Shown here: piece after piece, positions 1 through 8,517 of the stretch
Layout: every line of letters begins with the position of its first letter
How positions within the stretch are numbered: position 1 is the first letter of the stretch
IMG/VR virus record: IMGVR_UViG_3300014880_000077
Span: 1 to 33,729 of that record
Source of the DNA: a virus
Length of the DNA stretch: 33,729 bases
Reading direction: 5' to 3' (one strand)
The notes under the pieces: model-generated
What the model was told of the DNA's origin: nothing
Seen by the model: the letters and a program-made list of their open reading frames with translations, nothing else
Database searches by the model: none
Position numbers and translations under genes: made by a program

Positions 1-298
1 AACAGACACGACCGTTAGCTTGCAGTCTGTGCTCCCAATCGATAAGTTGGTCATCAAGTGAAGCGAAACTATTTGCCAGCGTGCGAGGTGTAAAAGCCCG
101 GCCACGCTGGTTAACGGCTGGTAAGGAATGACAAAGTTTGAAAGGGAAGTAAGCAAGATGTTCTGAATTGCTCAACTTGATTTTCGGAAACCGCTTGGCT
201 GCGACTTCCACGGAAACAAAATTCATGCTAGCCGCTTCTGCCACAAATCGTTCGTGAGCAAGGGCAGGATTGGCAATTAGGTCATCAATGTATGGCAT
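1..298 (-). CDS. Partial phage protein, possibly prohead-protease-like
   Basis: This is the N-terminal 99 residues of a gene that runs off the left end. Translation starts at an ATG at 298 (MPYIDDLIANPALAHERFV) and stays open to base 1. The stretch SLPAVNQRGRAFTPRTLANS followed by FASLDDQLIDWEH resembles the 'N-x-N-G-x-x-F/T-x-x-x-L-x-x-S-x-x-x-L-x-x-x-x-x-x-W-x-H' pattern near the start of phage head-maturation proteases. No catalytic residues are visible in the part present, so this is only a suggestion. It would be the last gene read after the LamG protein gene, with one exact copy of the dispersed palindrome (325-339) in the 46-bp gap between them. It could equally be an unrelated structural protein. 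Confidence 0.6.
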   Translation of the reverse strand, partial: MPYIDDLIANPALAHERFVAEAASMNFVSVEVAAKRFPKIKLSNSEHLAYFPFKLCHSLPAVNQRGRAFTPRTLANSFASLDDQLIDWEHRLQANGRVC

Positions 299-324
299 GG
301 AAGATCGCCTTTATTTTTGGTTTT

Positions 325-339
325 GTTTCCAGTGGAAAC
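325..339. repeat. Dispersed palindrome, exact copy, centre G
   Basis: GTTTCCAGTGGAAAC lies between the LamG gene and the partial left-end gene. It is intergenic, 6 bp downstream of the LamG stop codon. Confidence 0.95.
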
Positions 340-344
340 TAGGG

Positions 345-2246
345 TTAGTCAATGATCTTAATCCATCCGTCAATCTGACGAATGCGAGTGCGTGTTCCTT
401 GTTGAGTATTAGCTGACCACTGAGTCTTATAAAATTGGCCAGCTTGCCCACCTACGCAACGGAACGTCACGTCGGCTGCTACCTCCGTGATATCGGTGAT
501 GTTCATATCAAACTCTGCACCTTCCGTTATCGTGGGATACCACGTCACAGTAGGTGTCCCAATGATTACTTCGTTCTCTTGAAGAAGAGGGCTAAACGGC
601 ATGGTGAAGAATGTCGATTCACCCGGTTGCTTCACCAAGGTATTTTCAGCTTGGACTTTAGATTCAACCATAGCTTTATGGGGTAAGACTTTCCATTTTT
701 CTTCACGAGAAACAACAATCCATAGATCACCTGTCGTGGCTTCAATATCAGTAGCGGAAAAAGTTACGCCACCGATTACCAGACCTGCTGTTGCGTTGAA
801 ATGTCTTTCGAAGAAAAACCCAGCCGAGAACTCAGCACCGCCGCTAATCAGAGAAACCGTACTGGCGAAGTCACCACTATCGAAAGCTGAAGCTGAGGCA
901 AAATCAACTCCACCACCAGTAAAAGAACCGGTGAATGTAAAGAGGACGTTAGTGTAATTAACAGCGGCAGCAAATTGCGTACCAGATTGATTTAAGGTAG
1001 CAGTGGATGTGTATACTGGTGCAACAAAGAATCCAGTAGCGGCGAAGTCTGCTCCAGCAGTCACGGCGGGAAGGGTAAGGACATGCAATTTAATGCTGGC
1101 CGCTGTGGCGGCGAAGTCTGGTCCGGCAGTGGTGAGAACGCTAGTGGAAGTGTATTGCGGTGCTACGAAAGCCACGCTAGCGGAGAAGTCTGTGCTACCT
1201 GTGGTCAGAGCAGCAGTTGCCGTGTAGGTTGGGGTGATCGTGTTTCCAGTGGAAACTAATTCAACGTTTCCAGTGGTTGCTGTCAACGTGCCTGCGAAGA
1301 TTGGGTCAGCAGAGGCTGCTGTGGCTAAGAAGTCATGATCTGGGATTGTGAAGACTGCTGTTATATTGAAGTCATGCTCGAATTGTGAAGTAGCAGAGAA
1401 GTCAGCATTAGGAGAACCAAAGCTGCCCATCGCATTGAAAACATCTGCTCTGTGAGTAAAGTACCAGTACGTTCTTTCTTGCAGAAGCAGTTCTTCGTTT
1501 CCATCGCGAGAGATTTTGTAGTAGTCTTTTGCTTGACGGAATGTAAGTGGTACGTTCCAAGTGCGAACGTCGTTGATCATGCCTCGGTAGAAATTGAAAT
1601 TGCCTGCCTGCTTCATCTTACTAGCAAAAGTGAAGTTATTGATAACCTGAGTGTTTCCACTGGAAACACTGGCTGCTAGTTCTCCGTTGATAAGAAGATA
1701 CATGTCTGTTGCAGTTTTAATCCGCATGACATGAAATAAGGTATCTGGAGTGTAGGCAGCACCGCACTTCGTTTCTACTCCAGTCCAATTGTAAGCCCAG
1801 ATTTTATTTCCAGTGGCGTCTGTATTTGCGATGACGATTCCCCAGTAACCGGCATTCTCTACATCACCAGCTACCATCTGTCCCGTAAATACTGGAACTT
1901 CAGGAGCAATTCCTGTCGGGCGAATCCAGGCTGAAACTGTACTAATCCCGGTTGTTGGCTGAATAAAATTGGTGCTGTGAACATCAACACGAATGTCTGT
2001 ATCAGTACCTTTTAACTCATAGCCAGTTTTGTTGCCTTGTTCAGTTATCCATCCAGAACCTGAAGTCAGGACATCAATCACAGTCGCATGAAATTTATTG
2101 AGGACGCTACGAAATACTACACTGCCGCGAGTCTTATCAGACCCTAACCACCATCCCGTTAAACAAGTGTTTAACGGGTGTTTCGGATTGATTCGGTACG
2201 TCAGCTTGTGGCTACGCTGACGTGATTTAGCCAGCAGCGCAGGCAT
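345..2246 (-). CDS. Virion protein with LamG-like domain and beta-repeats
   Basis: This 633-residue protein is probably an exposed virion or tail protein. Residues about 25-260 look like a LamG/concanavalin-A-like lectin fold (CLTGWWLGSDKT near the start, then ISTVSAWIRP and FHVMRIKTATDMYLLINGEL), a fold common in phage adhesion and decoration proteins. Residues about 275-501 hold roughly nine imperfect units of 23-25 residues, with a G-x-D-F-x-A-T start and a P-x-Y-T-S-T-A-x-L end, suggesting a beta-rich array. The last 130 residues (PGESTFFTMPFSP, TVTWYPT, VTFRCVGGQAG) resemble the Ig-like C-terminal domain found in many phage fibre or tail-adaptor proteins. Two palindrome copies are read in frame as VSSGN (193-197) and VSTGN (331-335). 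Its start codon shares one base with the upstream stop codon (TAATG). The family-level call is reasonable; the exact role is unknown. Confidence 0.85.
   Translation of the reverse strand: MPALLAKSRQRSHKLTYRINPKHPLNTCLTGWWLGSDKTRGSVVFRSVLNKFHATVIDVLTSGSGWITEQGNKTGYELKGTDTDIRVDVHSTNFIQPTTGISTVSAWIRPTGIAPEVPVFTGQMVAGDVENAGYWGIVIANTDATGNKIWAYNWTGVETKCGAAYTPDTLFHVMRIKTATDMYLLINGELAASVSSGNTQVINNFTFASKMKQAGNFNFYRGMINDVRTWNVPLTFRQAKDYYKISRDGNEELLLQERTYWYFTHRADVFNAMGSFGSPNADFSATSQFEHDFNITAVFTIPDHDFLATAASADPIFAGTLTATTGNVELVSTGNTITPTYTATAALTTGSTDFSASVAFVAPQYTSTSVLTTAGPDFAATAASIKLHVLTLPAVTAGADFAATGFFVAPVYTSTATLNQSGTQFAAAVNYTNVLFTFTGSFTGGGVDFASASAFDSGDFASTVSLISGGAEFSAGFFFERHFNATAGLVIGGVTFSATDIEATTGDLWIVVSREEKWKVLPHKAMVESKVQAENTLVKQPGESTFFTMPFSPLLQENEVIIGTPTVTWYPTITEGAEFDMNITDITEVAADVTFRCVGGQAGQFYKTQWSANTQQGTRTRIRQIDGWIKIID
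1242..1256. repeat. Dispersed palindrome, exact copy, centre G
   Basis: Inside the LamG/beta-repeat gene, read as VSTGN. A partial copy (GTTTCCAGTGG, 1265-1275) follows at once and is read as part of TTGNVEL. Confidence 0.95.
1653..1667. repeat. Dispersed palindrome, exact copy, centre C
   Basis: GTTTCCACTGGAAAC lies inside the LamG domain gene and is read on the minus strand as VSSGN. Confidence 0.95.
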
Positions 2247-2776
2247 TATGTTGGGCCTTCGAGAATGCGACGGTAGTAAGGCGTGACAGTGATCTTGTGG
2301 TTAGCAGCAGTGCTAGTCAGAGCTTGCCCTGATTTATTAACAACAGCCGGTGAGATAAACTCGCATGCAGGTTGATAGCAATGCCGTTGCCGTTGCACGC
2401 CAGTTCCTAATGAGTTAGCAAGAGTTAAAGCACCAACAAAATTAAGCTGGGCTTTGATTTCATCTGGACTAGAAAGTGAAACATCTGTACCAGATAAGCC
2501 ACCAGGGTTCCCGGTACCCGCAGTAGCAGAAACGCTCTCGCTAAAATACAATTCAATTTCCTTACCGTTAGTAGCAGCAGCGGCAACTGCTGACTCAATC
2601 AGCACATCCAGAAATTCTGGACGACCTTTAGTGGCGTGAATGAGAGAAGCGCTCTTAACACCCTGTCTGCCAGCATCACTGCCTAGTGAAGTAAGCGTCA
2701 GAGCATGCGTACCACCAGACGCTTCCCAGGTAAAGGGAGTTCCGGCTTCTACATCAGAAAAATCAGGAAAGGCCAT
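2246..2776 (-). CDS. Hypothetical phage structural protein
   Basis: This 176-residue protein has no motif I recognise. It is rich in Ala, Gly, Ser and Thr and starts MAFPDFSDVEAGTPFTWEAS. A stretch of predicted beta character (KITVTPYYRRI) closes it. The start has AAGGA about 8 bases upstream. It sits between the tailspike/structural genes and the LamG gene, with a TAATG overlap to the latter, so translation of the two is probably coupled. Its position and composition suggest a virion component; the function is unknown. Confidence 0.75.
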   Translation of the reverse strand: MAFPDFSDVEAGTPFTWEASGGTHALTLTSLGSDAGRQGVKSASLIHATKGRPEFLDVLIESAVAAAATNGKEIELYFSESVSATAGTGNPGGLSGTDVSLSSPDEIKAQLNFVGALTLANSLGTGVQRQRHCYQPACEFISPAVVNKSGQALTSTAANHKITVTPYYRRILEGPT

Positions 2777-2795
2777 TGTGTATGTCCTTGTTTAA

Positions 2796-3170
2796 TTATG
2801 GTACGTCACGGTCGAAACCCCAGTAGGTTAACCGTTTTTCGATTCTTGGTCTCTCGTTTGCCAGCAGGGAGTTATAACGAGCGTCGATCTTATTTCGCAG
2901 GGCAACGAGTGTCTCGCCAGGATTCGTATCCATTTGCTCGACATGTTCGTAAATCTCCCCATTGGTAATTTGATCCATCTCCTGCTGGGTAATTAATCCA
3001 GGTCCAATGCCAACCGTCATTATGCTTTTGCCACCAATCCCGGTGTTCAAAAGTAAAGTTCGCAAGTTTATACCTGCCCTGTTTAGTGTGGCAGCAGGAA
3101 CGGGAAGATGAAAGATTACTTCAAAAGAGTTCCCGTCAGCAGCGCCTGCACGGACATGGTAGCTTGACAT
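2796..3170 (-). CDS. Hypothetical phage protein
   Basis: The protein is about 124 residues. I chose the ATG at 3170 (MSSYHVRAGAADGN) because AGGTGA lies 5-6 bases upstream; an in-frame GTG at 3179 overlaps that ribosome site and is less likely. The N-terminal half (FEVIFHLPVPAATLNRAGIN) reads like a beta-sandwich. The C-terminal half (QQEMDQITNGEIYEHVEQ) is helical and charged. No family is recognised. It lies in the structural module between the tailspike-like gene and the gene ending at 2246, and an exact palindrome copy lies 25 bp upstream of its start. Confidence 0.75.
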   Translation of the reverse strand: MSSYHVRAGAADGNSFEVIFHLPVPAATLNRAGINLRTLLLNTGIGGKSIMTVGIGPGLITQQEMDQITNGEIYEHVEQMDTNPGETLVALRNKIDARYNSLLANERPRIEKRLTYWGFDRDVP

Positions 3171-3194
3171 AAAAATCACCTGTGAATCTGTGAA

Positions 3195-3209
3195 GTTTCC
3201 AGTGGAAAC
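3195..3209. repeat. Dispersed palindrome, exact copy, centre G
   Basis: Lies in the 38-bp gap between two structural genes. Its last base is also the final base of the TAG stop codon of the tailspike gene (3209-3211). Confidence 0.95.
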
Positions 3210-4912
3210 TAGGTGCCGGAATTGACCACAAAGAAATGAACTCTAACGTTTCCATTCCATGCTACTGGGCCAGTGTTTTTGAAAGAAACCCAGAATCCAC
3301 CAGTATAAACCAATACTTCCTCAATGGTATACTTAAAGGAAGCATTTTCGGTTCCTCGTGTAATACTAGCAAACACACGGCTGTTAGCATTTATCAACGA
3401 ATTGGTAATATCAACATTGTAAACAGCACCGACGATTCCAGTTAAGTTTGGTGTCGTGATAGTGCCACTTTCAGCATGCAAGGTAGCTGTCGCCACTACC
3501 GTATTAAGTGTTACCGCAGTAGCTGATGATGGATAACCACGATTACCGTTTGCGATATTTCCTTGCGTGTAAACAATTGGAGTTCCGTTTACCAATTCAT
3601 AAACATTGCAGTTCTGGATAACGTCGTGGATGCCAAACGCAGATGCCACAATGCCATTAGCACCTGATGCCAATCGACAAACAGTACAATTGCGCACCGT
3701 GGTAAGCGACAAACGAATTCCGTGCCCAGCCGTCAAGTTCAATCCATCAATATGCACATTATTGAGGTCGCATTGCTGACTTGTAAAGTCAATGCAAGCT
3801 TGGCCAGCAGCAGCAAGAGGCCAATGCATAAAGATATCACTGATCTTGTTGTGAATACCACCTACAATGATTCGACCTGCGGCGTAGATAAAAATGCCAG
3901 ATATCGTACACCAATTTGACAATAGCTCAATGGATGGCCCTGTTTGCGAGATGCTTTTGAAAGCACAGTTCTCCACTACCGTTAACTGAGCACTAGCAAG
4001 AATCTTGAGTGTACTGTTCGCCCCCGGAGTGTTGTTGAATAGGCAATTCGTGATTCTTGGCCCAACGTTTCCGACAGGCGTTGCGCCAATAATCACACTC
4101 GTAGTTCCAGTGGAATTAAATTGACAGCGATCTAGCCGAACTAAACCAACCGTGCTGTCAATGAAGAGGTATGTACTTGATGAACTATTTTCGAAATACA
4201 GAGCGTGACCATGTAGCAATCCAGCGGCTGTTAAAGTGATTCCAACGTATTGAGACGCTTCCAGGAAAAGGTTGTAAGCCCACATGAACGCCACGCCAAC
4301 CACGCCACCATGCAATTCGATTACCGGCCTACTCGTACCTGCATCACCGCAACTATTCCAATGGCAATTCCCATCTACGGTCACTACAACACAAGAGCCA
4401 ACACGAAGTGCGCTCCCTTTGATCCACTGGATAATAGTATCCCTGATACTAAAGTAAGATGCTTCGTCAATGTTGATAGCGGCTTGAATTGCAAAATTAC
4501 GAGCTTGACTTGTTCCTATCCAGTCTGCAATTGAAAGACCTTCGATTCCCCCACCAGAAGTTTGAACGAAATCGGTAGCACCCACTGCTCGCTTCCAAGA
4601 AAACATGTAGGTGAGCGAGTTCTTTGGCCTGATAACAGCATGCGTAGCATCTGTAAGTCCAACCGCACCAGGCAACGCCTTGTTCCCCATGTAGGATTTC
4701 AGCCAAATAGGAAACTTGCTTCGGATTGTTACCTCAGAAGCCATTGCGTAGACATTGCCAGGAGGAAACCAGACAACGCCACCAGTTGCCTCAATCGAAC
4801 TGACAGCTCGTTGAATAGCAGGAGAATCATCGGCGTTGCCGTCACCGGTAGCGCCGAAGTCCATGATGTTCACAAACGTCTGTCTCGGAATCTTTACGAC
4901 TTCACTGGGCAT
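3209..4912 (-). CDS. Tailspike-like protein with pectate-lyase-type beta-helix
   Basis: This 567-residue protein opens with the classic Pectate_lyase_3 signature: VNIMDFGATGDGNADDSPAI at residues about 14-33, then VVWFPPGNVY. In phages this motif marks right-handed beta-helix tailspikes that bind or degrade surface polysaccharide. The centre contains many short N/V/I-rich rungs, for example LVRLDRCQFNSTG, PRITNCLFNN and LTVVENCAFKS, as expected for parallel beta-helix coils. The last 100 residues (TLHAESGTITTPN, SFKYTIEEVLVYTGGFWVSF) look like a separate beta domain. No signal peptide is present. Polysaccharide-degrading activity is an inference from the fold; catalytic residues cannot be assigned from sequence alone. 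It is 4 bp from the upstream gene. Confidence 0.85.
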   Translation of the reverse strand: MPSEVVKIPRQTFVNIMDFGATGDGNADDSPAIQRAVSSIEATGGVVWFPPGNVYAMASEVTIRSKFPIWLKSYMGNKALPGAVGLTDATHAVIRPKNSLTYMFSWKRAVGATDFVQTSGGGIEGLSIADWIGTSQARNFAIQAAINIDEASYFSIRDTIIQWIKGSALRVGSCVVVTVDGNCHWNSCGDAGTSRPVIELHGGVVGVAFMWAYNLFLEASQYVGITLTAAGLLHGHALYFENSSSSTYLFIDSTVGLVRLDRCQFNSTGTTSVIIGATPVGNVGPRITNCLFNNTPGANSTLKILASAQLTVVENCAFKSISQTGPSIELLSNWCTISGIFIYAAGRIIVGGIHNKISDIFMHWPLAAAGQACIDFTSQQCDLNNVHIDGLNLTAGHGIRLSLTTVRNCTVCRLASGANGIVASAFGIHDVIQNCNVYELVNGTPIVYTQGNIANGNRGYPSSATAVTLNTVVATATLHAESGTITTPNLTGIVGAVYNVDITNSLINANSRVFASITRGTENASFKYTIEEVLVYTGGFWVSFKNTGPVAWNGNVRVHFFVVNSGT

Positions 4913-4916
4913 GTTG

Positions 4917-5453
4917 TTATGGCGGTAAGAGGTAGTTGACAGTAGTTCTGTTGCCTGCTGATGTTGCGTCCACAGTTACTCGATCAGTCACTCCGTCCAG
5001 TCCTTTGAATGTTTCTGTCGGACTGCCAGCACCAGATACCTTTCCAGCGATAATTGCTCCGATGATCATCATGGCTTGCTGAAGAGTCTTGCCATCAATC
5101 GATATTTGATCAACGAAGCCATCCGTGATGACAGTAGACCCAGTCCAAGCAAACTCGATGGTAGCCCAAGGAGTTTCTGTATACAGCGGTGTTACGGAAG
5201 TATACAGATCAAGATTGTAGTCTCCTTTTACTAACGCTGGAATAGTAAAGTATCTCCATCCAGTGTTCACTCCACCAGAAAACTGAATGTTAGTGGGAGT
5301 GAGTTTTCCATTGCCATAGTTTCCACTGGAAACTGAACCAATCGTTGTTGTGGTCGTTCCACCAGTTAAAATCAATTGCCTGCTATTACTCCACAAAATA
5401 GCAGAGTTAACAACTGAACTGGGATCGTAGAACGTGATTCGATTGGTAGCCAT
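4917..5453 (-). CDS. Phage structural protein, tail/virion accessory
   Basis: This 178-residue protein has a C-terminal part (KTLQQAMMIIGAIIAGKVSG, TETFKGLDGVTDRVT, AGNRTTVNY) that matches the 'L-x-x-x-x-A-x-x-x-G-K-x-S-G ... V-T-F-x-x-x-x-x-x-x-D-R-V-x-x-x-x-x-x-x-G-N-R-T' pattern repeatedly seen at the ends of phage virion and tail-associated proteins. The N-terminal part (ATNRITFYDPSSVVNSAILW) is beta-like. A palindrome copy encodes VSSGN at residues 41-45. It sits directly upstream of the tailspike gene and may help attach it; that role is inference. Confidence 0.75.
   Translation of the reverse strand: MATNRITFYDPSSVVNSAILWSNSRQLILTGGTTTTTIGSVSSGNYGNGKLTPTNIQFSGGVNTGWRYFTIPALVKGDYNLDLYTSVTPLYTETPWATIEFAWTGSTVITDGFVDQISIDGKTLQQAMMIIGAIIAGKVSGAGSPTETFKGLDGVTDRVTVDATSAGNRTTVNYLLPP
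5319..5333. repeat. Dispersed palindrome, exact copy, centre C
   Basis: Inside the structural gene at 4917-5453, read as VSSGN in a Gly/Thr-rich stretch. Confidence 0.95.
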
Positions 5454-5482
5454 CTAGAAATTCTGGTAAGAGTTTCAGTAAA

Positions 5483-5497
5483 GTTTCCAGTGGAAAC
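5483..5497. repeat. Dispersed palindrome, exact copy, centre G
   Basis: Intergenic, in the 53-bp gap between the genes at 5507-5839 and 4917-5453. Confidence 0.95.
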
Positions 5498-5506
5498 AAA
5501 ACCAAG

Positions 5507-5839
5507 TCAGCAACTAAAATCACGCTTCCGTAATCTCTGAAGATATGCAAGCTCTTCAGAGAAACGTTGGTGATCGCAAGGCTCTAAAGGAGGATTGGTT
5601 TTTGCCAACTCCCCCTCTAGTTTAGCCAAGCGGTTGTCAACCATTTCCAGAGTATAGGAACTGCTAGACTGAGCTTCGACAACAGGATCAGCCAAGTGCA
5701 GTTTAAGGAGTTCAATTAACTTGACACGACGCTCTTCGGTAGCTTCTAATGTTGGCAAATGCGAAACATCGGATTGCGGAAGAGCGTAATGACAATCAAT
5801 ACTACCTTGAGTTTCCGGTTTGTGATTTTCTGAATTCAT
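5507..5839 (-). CDS. Small hypothetical protein, predicted helical
   Basis: This 110-residue protein is charged and mostly helical. Residues about 33-50 (EATEERRVKLIELLKLHLAD) and 66-80 (EMVDNRLAKLEGELAKT) form heptad-like stretches, suggesting a coiled coil. I recognise no family, and no strong ribosome binding site is visible before the ATG at 5839. Its place among structural genes suggests a minor virion or assembly factor, without proof. Confidence 0.65.
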   Translation of the reverse strand: MNSENHKPETQGSIDCHYALPQSDVSHLPTLEATEERRVKLIELLKLHLADPVVEAQSSSSYTLEMVDNRLAKLEGELAKTNPPLEPCDHQRFSEELAYLQRLRKRDFSC

Positions 5840-5866
5840 GATTGCTAGATTATTGGACTGGCAGTA

Positions 5867-6283
5867 TTACTGAACCGGCACTGTCACGGTCATCGCTGAG
5901 CAGGAGATAGTCCCGCCCGCCACGATGGACTTATTATCAAACACCATGTCTGGTGTATCTCCCGCATTTCCAGCGGTGCCTTGGAAGATCGTAGTTCCAG
6001 CACCACTCTTGACACGGAAATGCCCAGCGTCACCAGATGCATCAGCATTCGTATCGCTGGTAATCGTGTTAGCAGTTGCGGTGCCGCTAGAAGATGTTCC
6101 AAAAGCAGTTGCCGCAAATAGAAGCGTACCTAGGAGTGTGCCGGTATCTGCGTCAGCCACATTCGCCGGTGGAGCACCAGTGCGGATCGCACAACTACCG
6201 GCACCGCCTACGTCGATAAGATCGACGATGGCGTTGCACGCCGCATCTCGTGATGCCGTAGAGATTTTGAAGTTACTCGCCAT
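5867..6283 (-). CDS. Conserved phage structural protein, beta-rich
   Basis: This 138-residue protein begins MASNFKISTASRDAACNAIV and continues DLIDVGGAGSCAIRTGAPPA. It has a middle Phe/Ala/Gly/Thr block and later GHFRVKSGAGTTIFQGTAG. This layout (short helix with 'R-D-A-x-x-x-x-I-V-D-x-I-D', an 'I-R-x-G-x-x-P' strand, 'F-R-V-x-x-x-x-G-x-x-x-F-x-G-x-x-G', beta-rich ending in V-T-V) is common among small phage virion proteins near the portal and head genes. The function of this family is not settled. It starts a few bases after the upstream gene and probably shares its transcript. Confidence 0.75.
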   Translation of the reverse strand: MASNFKISTASRDAACNAIVDLIDVGGAGSCAIRTGAPPANVADADTGTLLGTLLFAATAFGTSSSGTATANTITSDTNADASGDAGHFRVKSGAGTTIFQGTAGNAGDTPDMVFDNKSIVAGGTISCSAMTVTVPVQ

Positions 6284-6289
6284 AACCGG

Positions 6290-6640
6290 TTACGCTCCTT
6301 TTTCCTGAAGTTCACCTTGTTCGGTTTTTACGGGAGGAGCAGAGAGCGCTTCCCGCAAGGCCGGCTTGTTGATAGCCTTGTCAATCTCTTCCGGAGTCGC
6401 CCGCGCAAAGTTCTTCATGCGGGTGATCCGTTCGTGACGACGCCCGATTTCAGTTTCGATGGAGTTTCGGATTTCTTGAGAGTGATGGATTTCTTGGCCA
6501 AGCGCACTCGCAATTGCGTGCAGTTGTTCTAAGCTCATTTCATGGAGCTTCTCAACATTTTCCGGAGCTACGAGCTTTTCGGATAATGCCAGGACAGTTT
6601 CCACTCTTTCTGTGGTAGCTGGAGCTGGGGTTTTTGCCAT
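6290..6640 (-). CDS. Hypothetical coiled-coil protein
   Basis: This 116-residue charged protein is predicted helical from about residue 10 to 75 (ERVETVLALSEKLVAPENVEK, then LHEMSLEQLHAIASALGQE, then IRNSIETEIGRRHERITR), followed by a loose Pro/Lys/Glu-rich tail. AAGGA lies upstream of the ATG at 6640. It lies directly downstream of the portal gene, a place where scaffold or head-completion proteins can occur, but no family resemblance supports either role. Confidence 0.65.
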   Translation of the reverse strand: MAKTPAPATTERVETVLALSEKLVAPENVEKLHEMSLEQLHAIASALGQEIHHSQEIRNSIETEIGRRHERITRMKNFARATPEEIDKAINKPALREALSAPPVKTEQGELQEKGA

Positions 6641-6662
6641 AAGGAAATCTCCAAAATAAAAA

Positions 6663-6677
6663 GTTTCCAGTGGAAAC
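6663..6677. repeat. Dispersed palindrome, exact copy, centre G
   Basis: Intergenic, in the 43-bp gap between the portal stop codon (6684) and the next start (6640). Confidence 0.95.
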
Positions 6678-6683
6678 TACAGG

Positions 6684-8474
6684 CTAATCACTCTGGCTAC
6701 GACTTCCCGCTGGCGGTTGGAGGCGGGTCTCTTCACTCGTTGTGGTACCAGGATTAGCAGGACGACCACCAAGATTGCCGTTAGCGGAGCCTTCGTTCTG
6801 CCCACCAACGCCTTCCCATACTTGCAAATCCTCGTTCTCTTTGCGGGATTGTATGGTACTGGATTTGAGACTATCAGGGTCTCGGCCAAGTTCGCGAGCC
6901 GAAGTACGCGGATCGCTGACCTTACTATCGAAGAGGAACCTGACTTCTTCTAGAAGCTGTCTCGGTTCCTTCAAGATGTTTTCATCAAAGACAACTGAAA
7001 TCAGATGTTTCTCAGGTGTCTTGATTAGTTTAGAGACGCTAGGATGCCTAAAGAAATCGTAGAAGAGTAGCTTAATCTGACGGCGAGCCTGCTGGATATG
7101 AGCGATAAGTTTCTTGATACCAAGAAAGCCACCGCCATAATTCTGCCCGTCTCCTGTCATGAGTGCTCGAACGATTCCCACCCAATTGAAGATGCGATTT
7201 TCTGGAGAAACGAATTTCTCATCATCGAACATTTCCTTAGGCGGAAACACAAATTCGATTTTTGTAGTATGATTCACTGCGGCCCGCATGGCCTTAGCCA
7301 CTACTGTAAACTTCTTCAGTAGCTCGCCAGCGTCCTTCTTCGTCAACCAATTCTTGCGAGTACCAGCGATGGGACCAGTGTCTACTGACTCACCTTGTTT
7401 GATAAGCATGATGAAATGCTTCATCATAAAGGCCGCACTGAATTCCCCCTCCACTAACATCTGGCGTTGAGCTAAGCTTAAGAAGATTTTCTGCATCGAT
7501 GGATTAGCAAGGCCATGATAACGGCGATTCTTGGTGCGGACAATCCAGTAGTCGCCATCTTCATTACGTAACTGGACCTGCGTGGCCCCTGCTAGCACAG
7601 CCTCAATCCACTTGATACCAAAACCTTTTTTAATCAGGTCTTCAGTGATCTTGGCATCCGGAATCTTCGGCCTGACATTCCTGCCATTCTGGAAAGCGTT
7701 TTGGATTTCAGCAATGACCGCCTTCGGGATATCCACTAAGAGTACATCACGCCCTAAAGAATTGTCCCAGTCGATTTCTGCTGGGTTAAGCGTGCAGATA
7801 TCCGAGATTCCAGGTAAGCCGTAACGACTTGGCTGCACAGAGCTTGGGTCAGTATCTTCCCCTACCCGCCCTTGGCTGTCAGTGCTCCCATCTACCTTCC
7901 AGTAAAGCACCATGTTATCTGTGATGAACCAATCCTTAACAACGTCCATCACTAACTTATCTAAATCCATATCCAGGTGCAGAAAATCTAACTGCTCCTG
8001 GAATGACATTAAATCTGTTTGCTCTTGCTTCTCATTGGAATAGGTGAGTGGTGGGTGATCACGTAAAGCTAATCCAGCCATCGTGAATTCGATTTTTACA
8101 TCGATCAAGTCGGCTAGAAGATCATCTTTTTCATAATAAAACTGCGAACGAACCACTTGGCCACGACGATCCTTCGGGATTTCGCGGTTCATTAAAACCG
8201 AGAGACTGCCCGCTTCCGAGTTTCCAGTGGAAACTTGTTCGCGAATAGACTCAGGATTTGCCATTGCCGGAGCTACGACAAAGGCCAAGTCGCCAAGTAG
8301 AGCGTCTAATTCCTTGGCCTCTTCCTTAGTGAGACTGGAAATTTCATCTTCCAGTTCTTTATTAAGGTTAGTGATGCGGTTAACGTGTCCGTTAACCTTA
8401 GGCTTTGGTTTCCGAGAAGCCACTTCATTGGCTAAAGAAACACCATTACCGTTAGCACGAGCTTTTCGCACCAC
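6684..8474 (-). CDS. Phage portal protein
   Basis: The portal forms the dodecameric DNA channel at one capsid vertex and docks TerL. The protein is about 596 residues. I chose the GTG at 8474 because GGAGG (8481-8485) lies six bases upstream; an upstream in-frame TTG at 8498 has no comparable site. Supporting stretches are VKIEFTMAGLALRDHPPLTY, the following charged helices with KDWFITDNMVLYWKVDG (a typical portal wing strand), WIEAVLAGATQVQLRNEDGD, IFNWVGIVRALMTGDGQNYG, and a C-terminal SDPRTSARELGRDPDS. Length and gene order (directly after TerL) fit a large portal. A palindrome copy gives VSTGN at residues about 81-85, in the N-terminal region before the core. Confidence 0.85.
   Translation of the reverse strand: MVRKARANGNGVSLANEVASRKPKPKVNGHVNRITNLNKELEDEISSLTKEEAKELDALLGDLAFVVAPAMANPESIREQVSTGNSEAGSLSVLMNREIPKDRRGQVVRSQFYYEKDDLLADLIDVKIEFTMAGLALRDHPPLTYSNEKQEQTDLMSFQEQLDFLHLDMDLDKLVMDVVKDWFITDNMVLYWKVDGSTDSQGRVGEDTDPSSVQPSRYGLPGISDICTLNPAEIDWDNSLGRDVLLVDIPKAVIAEIQNAFQNGRNVRPKIPDAKITEDLIKKGFGIKWIEAVLAGATQVQLRNEDGDYWIVRTKNRRYHGLANPSMQKIFLSLAQRQMLVEGEFSAAFMMKHFIMLIKQGESVDTGPIAGTRKNWLTKKDAGELLKKFTVVAKAMRAAVNHTTKIEFVFPPKEMFDDEKFVSPENRIFNWVGIVRALMTGDGQNYGGGFLGIKKLIAHIQQARRQIKLLFYDFFRHPSVSKLIKTPEKHLISVVFDENILKEPRQLLEEVRFLFDSKVSDPRTSARELGRDPDSLKSSTIQSRKENEDLQVWEGVGGQNEGSANGNLGGRPANPGTTTSEETRLQPPAGSRSQSD
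8220..8234. repeat. Dispersed palindrome, exact copy, centre G
   Basis: Inside the portal gene, read as VSTGN followed by SEAGS. The same S-E-A-G follows the copy at 14093. Confidence 0.95.
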
Positions 8475-8517
8475 GAGAAGCCTCCAACGGCAGAGCAAGG
8501 AAGGAGATTAACGGAAC

